NCBI GenBank assembly: GCA_965230065.1
Contig: OZ245942.1
Coordinates: 6,014,001 to 6,078,000, forward strand
DNA: 64,000 nucleotides
Reading direction: 5' to 3'
From: G965230065 sp965230065
GTDB lineage: Bacteria > Bacteroidota > Bacteroidia > Cytophagales > Cyclobacteriaceae
Of this stretch, positions 59,253 through 64,000 are shown one piece after another. Under the pieces are notes generated by a model. It ran no database searches. It was not told the DNA's origin and was given only the letters and a program-made list of their open reading frames with translations. Made by a program: the position numbers and the translations under genes. Numbering within the stretch: position 1 is the first letter of the stretch; each line of letters starts with the position of its first letter.

Positions 59253-60025
59253 TACGCATTACTTTTTTGCTGTATATGAGCTTATTTTTTAATCCACTAT
59301 TTGCCCAGGACACAATCTTCGTTTCCAATCAATACAAATCCTATCTGATATTTGATCAGCCGGTGAGTTTGGTAGATGTGGGCAACCCCTCATTTTATGA
59401 AGTCCGCATTGAGGGGAGTGGTGTATTTGTAGTTGCCCTTGATAAAGAAACTCCCACTGTTCCGCTCTATATTGTAACCGGAGAAGAGATTTTTACAGGT
59501 ATGCTCTCTGGACAAAAACAGGCTGCACCTTTTTATGATTTCAGAAAAGGAAACACCGATAATCATGTAGCGGATAACAAAATTCCTAAAACTTTCCTGC
59601 AAAAGCGCATGAATATACTATCCGATAAGCAGAATTTAAACTACGGTACTTCCAAAACCGGGGGCATTACCTTCCGGCTGTGTGGGTTAATGCATGATCT
59701 AAAGTATTCTTATTTCAAATTTTGTGTCAAGAACAATTCATCCGTTGTGTACCAAACCGATTTTGTAGGCTTTGAGCAGATCAGGAGATATAAAAAGGGG
59801 TTCTTCGCCAAAGAAAAAGAAGCTCGTTTTCCCGTCACCCCCGTGGCTTCCCAAAAGGTACAACCCATCCTGCCATACGGTGAAGGATACTTTTATTATG
59901 TATTGCCCCTTCATGCCCTTGGTAAAAAAGAAACCCTGGAAGTGAGCCTTCGGGAAAGCAGAGGTAACCGCACCCTCATCTTAAAAATTCCTCCACGCTA
60001 CATCCGAAAAGCAGATTTGCACTAA
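59249..60025 (+). CDS. traN: VirB9/TraN-like protein (DUF4138)
   Basis: This 258-residue protein has a signal peptide (MIRITFLLYMSLFFNPLFAQ) and a beta-rich mature part (TIFVSNQYKSYLIFDQPVSLVDVG, KYSYFKFCVKNNSSVVYQTDFVGFEQIRRYKKGFF), the TraN/DUF4138 pattern of Bacteroidota. VirB9-like proteins form the periplasmic outer ring of the channel. It overlaps TraK and ends 4 bp before TraM. Confidence 0.82.
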   Translation: MIRITFLLYMSLFFNPLFAQDTIFVSNQYKSYLIFDQPVSLVDVGNPSFYEVRIEGSGVFVVALDKETPTVPLYIVTGEEIFTGMLSGQKQAAPFYDFRKGNTDNHVADNKIPKTFLQKRMNILSDKQNLNYGTSKTGGITFRLCGLMHDLKYSYFKFCVKNNSSVVYQTDFVGFEQIRRYKKGFFAKEKEARFPVTPVASQKVQPILPYGEGYFYYVLPLHALGKKETLEVSLRESRGNRTLILKIPPRYIRKADLH

Positions 60026-60029
60026 TCGT

Positions 60030-61067
60030 ATGATGAACAAAGATTTTGAGCCATATCATGAATCTCCAAAAATAGACCAGGAAAAACCTGTACCTCAAGA
60101 GCCTGTTGAAAAAAAGTCCTGGAAAAAGAGAGTCTTCCACTGGCTTTCCCGCTACAGCTTGGTGTGTTTGGTAGGAACGGCAGCCCTGCTGATCACTATT
60201 TTACATTTCCAGGGGGAATTGCTTATCCATAAGTTAAAGAGCACCCCCCTACCCCATTTTTTCATTGATGGTGAACCTGCTCCCAAAGCAATTCCTGATA
60301 AAACCCAAGTGTATGAACAAGCCTTGCAAAAACAGGAAAAACAACAGCGAACGCAAAGACAAGCCATCTATCCTGGCCCCAATTGGGGAGGTTACCCAAT
60401 TACCCATCATGCCCCCTCAACAACACAATATTTGCAAGATTCCATCAATAAAAAAATGCAAACTGATGAACCTGTAGATAAAACCAATGTAAGCAAAAGC
60501 TGGAAATCAAAATCTAAACGCGTCCATTCCCAAAGGAAAAAACAGCAAGAAAGAGTATCTGACACCCCAGATTCCACCCGGCAAAAGTCAAGCTTTTTTC
60601 AGCCGGTCAGGAAAAAAGGTCATCAAAATGGTACACCATTTATTCCTTGCGTAATCCATGGAGACCAGCAGTCAGAGAATAATACTTTGATCACTCTTCG
60701 GCTCACAGAACCAATTAAGCTTAACAACCAAAAGATACCTGTCAATACTTTGGTTTATGGACAAGTACGGATTGCCCAAAACCAAATGCAGATAAAGATT
60801 AGCCGCATTCACCAGCAAGCGGTTAACTTTCTGGTTTATGACCATACTTACCATCCGGGGATTCCCTTAGACACAAAGCATAATGCTATAAAGGATGCCG
60901 CCCGGGAAACAGCTTACCAGGAGGGGTACCGTTCCACGCGTTTGTTTCCACTTGACGCGGCTGCCCGTTTGGGACGCAACCTTTTGCAAAATACCAAAAA
61001 CAAGAGTCAAAGCATCTTTCTTCCGGATGGATACCCCCTTTACATTGTCAATACAAATACCGAATAG
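60030..61067 (+). CDS. traM: VirB10/TraM-like protein
   Basis: This 345-residue protein has a cytosolic N-terminus, a transmembrane helix (YSLVCLVGTAALLITILHF, about residues 42-60), a proline- and charge-rich linker, and a C-terminal domain with TPFIPCVIHGDQQSENNTLITLRLTEPI and IKISRIHQQAVNFLVYDHTYHPGIPLD. This is the conjugative-transposon TraM (VirB10-like) pattern, with the fold that spans both membranes. Order and spacing support it. Confidence 0.85.
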   Translation: MMNKDFEPYHESPKIDQEKPVPQEPVEKKSWKKRVFHWLSRYSLVCLVGTAALLITILHFQGELLIHKLKSTPLPHFFIDGEPAPKAIPDKTQVYEQALQKQEKQQRTQRQAIYPGPNWGGYPITHHAPSTTQYLQDSINKKMQTDEPVDKTNVSKSWKSKSKRVHSQRKKQQERVSDTPDSTRQKSSFFQPVRKKGHQNGTPFIPCVIHGDQQSENNTLITLRLTEPIKLNNQKIPVNTLVYGQVRIAQNQMQIKISRIHQQAVNFLVYDHTYHPGIPLDTKHNAIKDAARETAYQEGYRSTRLFPLDAAARLGRNLLQNTKNKSQSIFLPDGYPLYIVNTNTE

Positions 61068-61069
61068 CC

Positions 61070-61894
61070 ATGAAAACAATTAAAATTCTTTTACTTTCAG
61101 TCTCATTTTTTTTAACAGTAATTCAAACCAGTCCGGCTCAGGGCATTCCCGTCATGGACATTACCCACATTGCCCTTACCGTAGCAAATGGAGCCGTGTT
61201 GGAAGACCAACTGGAAAAACTTCAGGAACAGGTCGCGGTATCCTATCTGATAGAGGACAAAGTCAGCGATATTTACAACCTACAATATGACTACCGGCAA
61301 CACCTAAAACAAGTTGAAAGTGTACAGGATCTCGCCTGGGTTGATTTACAAAATAGTGCTGAGCAAAGCAGTGCTCTCGTGACCAATATGGATGCTTATG
61401 TTTCCGGAATTACCGGTATTGAAGCATTGAAACGAGCTTACGAAAACCCTTCAAGTCTAAAGGCAAGTTATGAACTATTCTCACATTTAGATGGGTTTAG
61501 TGCTGGAACTGCCCTACCTGGGACCCACGCATCTTTAAAAGGCAAAATGCAGGATTTGTCCAGAAACCAATATGCTATGGATGAGATGGCTGCCAAAAAG
61601 AAAATCCAGACAGCTTTATCCTATAACCAAATAGCGAAAGACTTACTGGAAAAAGCACAGCAGCTAAGTGACGAACTACTTATTAACGAACGCTTTTCTA
61701 TGAGTGAAGGGGAACGTCTTTCCTGCATCAAACAGGCCCATGATTATATCTTGCAAAGCATGCAACTCAAGCTCTCTGCGGATGAACTGATCCAGGAAGT
61801 AATGCAACAAGCCCAAAAGGTGAAAGAAGGTTCCTTAAAAGCATACCAGCACCAACTGGAGCGCAAAGTGCTTTCTACCACTCCTATTTATTAA
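61070..61894 (+). CDS. Secreted transfer-operon protein, VirB5/TrbJ-like, paralog 1
   Basis: This 274-residue protein has a signal peptide (IKILLLSVSFFLTVIQTSPAQG) and a helical mature part beginning IPVMDITHIALTVANG. It includes NLQYDYRQHLKQVES and LLINERFSMSEGERLSCIKQAHDYILQSMQL. The beginning resembles TrbJ/VirB5-like proteins, but no specific family was recognised. It is the first of three tandem paralogs, the other two downstream. VirB5 proteins are minor pilus-tip components that help attach to recipients, and the gene order here makes that role possible. Confidence 0.5.
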   Translation: MKTIKILLLSVSFFLTVIQTSPAQGIPVMDITHIALTVANGAVLEDQLEKLQEQVAVSYLIEDKVSDIYNLQYDYRQHLKQVESVQDLAWVDLQNSAEQSSALVTNMDAYVSGITGIEALKRAYENPSSLKASYELFSHLDGFSAGTALPGTHASLKGKMQDLSRNQYAMDEMAAKKKIQTALSYNQIAKDLLEKAQQLSDELLINERFSMSEGERLSCIKQAHDYILQSMQLKLSADELIQEVMQQAQKVKEGSLKAYQHQLERKVLSTTPIY

Positions 61895-61927
61895 AATACG
61901 TCTAACACATCACACATTATCCAAATT

Positions 61928-62746
61928 ATGAGGCCAAAAGAACCCTTATTTTTAATCCTGATTGCCCTGTTGCCTTGTCAGGTAAGTATTGCCCAAATTC
62001 CAGTAATGGATAATTTACTCAAAAACAATATTGAGGATAACGGGAAACAAAATACATCTCATTCCATTGCCCTTGAATATTTCTCAGAGCTTAGCGAGCA
62101 AATAAAAGACACCGTGAGCAGTACCTTTGATTTGCAATACAATTACCAACAACATTTAAAACAAACCGCCAGCACTGCGAACCTGACTTTTTTTACTTTG
62201 GAAAACCTTGCAGAAGAGGTAATGCACTCTATGCAAACTTCTTATCATCTTGGTGATTATTCTTTTGCTGATAATCTTAACAATATCTACCATTCACAAA
62301 CGGAACCTTCTGACAAAAGTAGGGCATTGTATGAACAAATCGTGCCCCTGGAGCCTAACCAGATTTTCTCAAGTCTTCCTGTATATAATTCCTACCAAAA
62401 GAAGCGCATACAAAACGTAATAGCTTTGGAAGAATTGGCCCATCGGCGAAAACTTCAATTGGCCAAATCCTACCAGTTAATTGCCCACGAACGCATTGAA
62501 AAAGCCAGGCAATTGCAAACTATGCTCAAACAACCTGAAAGATTTTCAATGAGTGAAAGCGAACGGTTGGAAATGAGCTCCACTCTACAACAATACTTGC
62601 AAAGTGCACTAACCCTTAAAATCAAAGCGGATCAACTCATGCAGGAAGGCAAAAACCATTCTGTGATAAAATCCAGGGCACTGAATACTTTCCAATACCA
62701 AATAGAGCGAAATAAACTTTCAAAAACACACTTGTATGATGAATAA
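61928..62746 (+). CDS. Secreted transfer-operon protein, paralog 2
   Basis: This 272-residue protein has a signal peptide (LFLILIALLPCQVSIAQ) and shares the features of the first paralog. QIPVMDNLLKNNI follows the signal, then FDLQYNYQQHLKQTAS, then RKLQLAKSYQLIAHERIEKARQL and PERFSMSESERLEMSSTLQQYL. The core motif RF-(S/T)-MSE-x-ER is common to all three. The function is inferred only from the operon. Its stop overlaps the next start by 11 bp. Confidence 0.5.
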   Translation: MRPKEPLFLILIALLPCQVSIAQIPVMDNLLKNNIEDNGKQNTSHSIALEYFSELSEQIKDTVSSTFDLQYNYQQHLKQTASTANLTFFTLENLAEEVMHSMQTSYHLGDYSFADNLNNIYHSQTEPSDKSRALYEQIVPLEPNQIFSSLPVYNSYQKKRIQNVIALEELAHRRKLQLAKSYQLIAHERIEKARQLQTMLKQPERFSMSESERLEMSSTLQQYLQSALTLKIKADQLMQEGKNHSVIKSRALNTFQYQIERNKLSKTHLYDE

Positions 62747-63548
62747 AATGAAAACCTATATTCCTTTCTTCTACATTATCTTGTTTATAAGTCCAGCTGT
62801 TACCTGCCTTGCCCAGACACAGGTAAGTGATAATAAAGCCCAGGAGCAGAGTCTTTCCAATATGATCGTTAATACCATCAAAGCTGAACAGCATAAAAAT
62901 GTCTTAGATAATTTTCAAGGCTCTACTTTTTCTTACAATAACTTATTCACGCTTCAGGAAAATGTACGGCAAGACCTTGGACAAACTGTTTCAATCGCTG
63001 ACCTCAAATGGAGTGATCTATCCAAATCCCTTTACCTTGCCACCGAACTCATTAAAGGTATCAGGCAGCCTGGTATGGAATTCGATTTTATGATTGAGCA
63101 TCCTGTATTTCAGCAAAGTCCGGATGAAATATACCAGGATTTGTTTGTAGTGGATTCAGAAAATGTTCTTTCTGAAAACCTACAAGAACTCAATGAAGCC
63201 ATACAAACTTCCCAATCTACCACACAGTCTTTTCATCAGCTGTCTTGTCAGCGCAAAGCTTATGCAGCAGTAGCTTTTCAATACCTATCCCGTGACCTGC
63301 TGGAAAAGTCTCTGGAGCTCAATGAGGCTCTTAAAACTGAGCAGCGGTTTACCATGAGTGAGACCGAACGCATGCAGTTGCAAAAGTATTGTGAAGATTA
63401 CCTGCTTCTTGCTCAGGAAATGCTGCTTGCATCTGATGAATTATTGCTCTCTGTTGGATATGACAAAATTTTATTAAAACAAGCCAGAAATGTGCAAAAA
63501 AAACTAGCGTATTTAACTTTGAGCCAAACTAAATTGTTTAGCCCTTAA
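62736..63548 (+). CDS. Secreted transfer-operon protein, paralog 3
   Basis: This 270-residue protein has a signal peptide (TYIPFFYIILFISPAVTCLAQ) and the common motifs RKAYAAVAFQYLSRDLLEKSLELNEAL and EQRFTMSETERMQLQKYCEDYL. It is the most diverged of the three: the N-terminal part has lost the IPVMD opening. The three genes have nearly equal length (270-274 residues), so the set arose by tandem duplication. Each may form part of the pilus tip or surface. Confidence 0.5.
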   Translation: MMNKMKTYIPFFYIILFISPAVTCLAQTQVSDNKAQEQSLSNMIVNTIKAEQHKNVLDNFQGSTFSYNNLFTLQENVRQDLGQTVSIADLKWSDLSKSLYLATELIKGIRQPGMEFDFMIEHPVFQQSPDEIYQDLFVVDSENVLSENLQELNEAIQTSQSTTQSFHQLSCQRKAYAAVAFQYLSRDLLEKSLELNEALKTEQRFTMSETERMQLQKYCEDYLLLAQEMLLASDELLLSVGYDKILLKQARNVQKKLAYLTLSQTKLFSP

Positions 63549-63560
63549 AATGATATTGTA

Positions 63561-64000
63561 ATGTTCAGATTAACGTTTCCCATTATTTTGTTTGTTGTCT
63601 TCTCCTGTCAAAACCCAAACCTTCCTGAAATCCCTGAACACCGGTTAAATACCCTGCTGCACGAAAAAACCTGGAAGGTGACAAGCATATCCGCTGTACG
63701 AGAGAATGATAGTACTTCTTTAAATTGGTTAGAAGAGCAACCCGCCTGCATTCAGGATAATATCTTTATCACCGAAGCCCCAGGCACAGGAAAGGTAGGT
63801 GCCATCCATGCTGAAGAAGGCAGTAAAATCTGTGATTCTGACGGTTTACAATACCATCACCATATCGCAAGTTGGAAGCTCAACCAAAGCCAGAATATTT
63901 TTTATGTTACCATTTTTGATGAAGGTCATCTAATGCTGTATGGATATCCTGCCGGGGAATCCTACATTGATGAGAACTGGACCATAGAAAAATTAACTGC
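63561..64000 (+). CDS. Lipoprotein of the transfer operon, cut by the window end
   Basis: The frame starts MFRLTFPIILFVVFSCQNPNLP, a lipoprotein signal with the cysteine of FSC as the lipidation site, and is open to the end of the window with 146 codons visible. The mature part contains TWKVTSISAVRENDSTSLN and HHIASWKLNQSQNIFYVT, as in small exported beta-sandwich lipoproteins. It follows the third paralog by 12 bp and is in the same direction. The family is not recognised; the C-terminus lies outside the window. Confidence 0.6.
   Translation, partial: MFRLTFPIILFVVFSCQNPNLPEIPEHRLNTLLHEKTWKVTSISAVRENDSTSLNWLEEQPACIQDNIFITEAPGTGKVGAIHAEEGSKICDSDGLQYHHHIASWKLNQSQNIFYVTIFDEGHLMLYGYPAGESYIDENWTIEKLT

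Noticed and set aside
1..64000. rRNA, tRNA or tmRNA genes
   Set aside because: No rRNA-like or tRNA-like sequence was recognised on either strand.

Overview
The window looks like a piece of a Bacteroidota genome, most probably a Cytophagia-type member. Supporting signs are a Bacteroides-type conjugation operon (TraE/F/G/J/K/N/M order), few Shine-Dalgarno sequences, an ErmF-like methylase, and small palindromes that add a Pro-Ala-Gly-Arg motif to proteins. No rRNA or tRNA gene and no core housekeeping operon was seen. Nearly everything is accessory: mutagenesis, recombination, CRISPR immunity, detoxification-type enzymes and conjugation. A large integrative element, plasmid or plastic genomic island fits, but element ends were not found.

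Layout. 1-286: tail of an unknown gene. 354-5353: an error-prone polymerase cassette (DinB then DnaE2 on the minus strand) divergent from a LexA/UmuD-like XRE-S24 regulator. 5366-6262: Rpn-type nuclease. 6495-9272: a phage-like recombination module (membrane/coiled-coil/zinc protein, RecE-like nuclease, phage coiled-coil protein, probable ssDNA-binding protein), followed upstream by a strongly foldable non-coding stretch at 9531-9738, an XRE regulator and a RadC-like protein. 11185-22336: a complete type I CRISPR-Cas locus, closest to I-B: WYL regulator, cas6, cas5, cas3, cas8, cas7, cas4, cas1, cas2, leader, then 25 full repeats plus a decayed terminal repeat.

22564-53688 is a 31-kb island of small genes from a few families: VOC/PhnB-like, alpha/beta hydrolase, RibD-like reductase, AHSA1/SRPBCC, NTF2-like, DoxX, DinB-fold, YCII plus an ECF42-like sigma factor, and AraC, ArsR, Lrp and Crp regulators. 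It also carries an erm(F)-like 23S rRNA methylase and a frameshifted ANT(2'')-like nucleotidyltransferase. Many genes are truncated, fused or frameshifted, and one hydrolase is split by a 159-bp foldback element with a 3-bp target duplication. Six intergenic spaces carry the same tandem motif (TGNCG-N5/6-ACCC twice, 21-22 bp apart), shaped like an AraC-type operator, and others carry a second motif (TGTCGGATT-N2-TTCTAT). This suggests that one or two AraC-family regulators, such as the GlxA-like protein at 22564-23535, control much of the island.

54042-64000 is a type IV secretion operon: a short membrane protein, VirB2-, VirB3-, VirB4-, VirB6-, VirB8-, VirB9- and VirB10-like genes, then three tandem paralogous secreted proteins that may fill the VirB5/TraI niche, and a lipoprotein cut by the window end.
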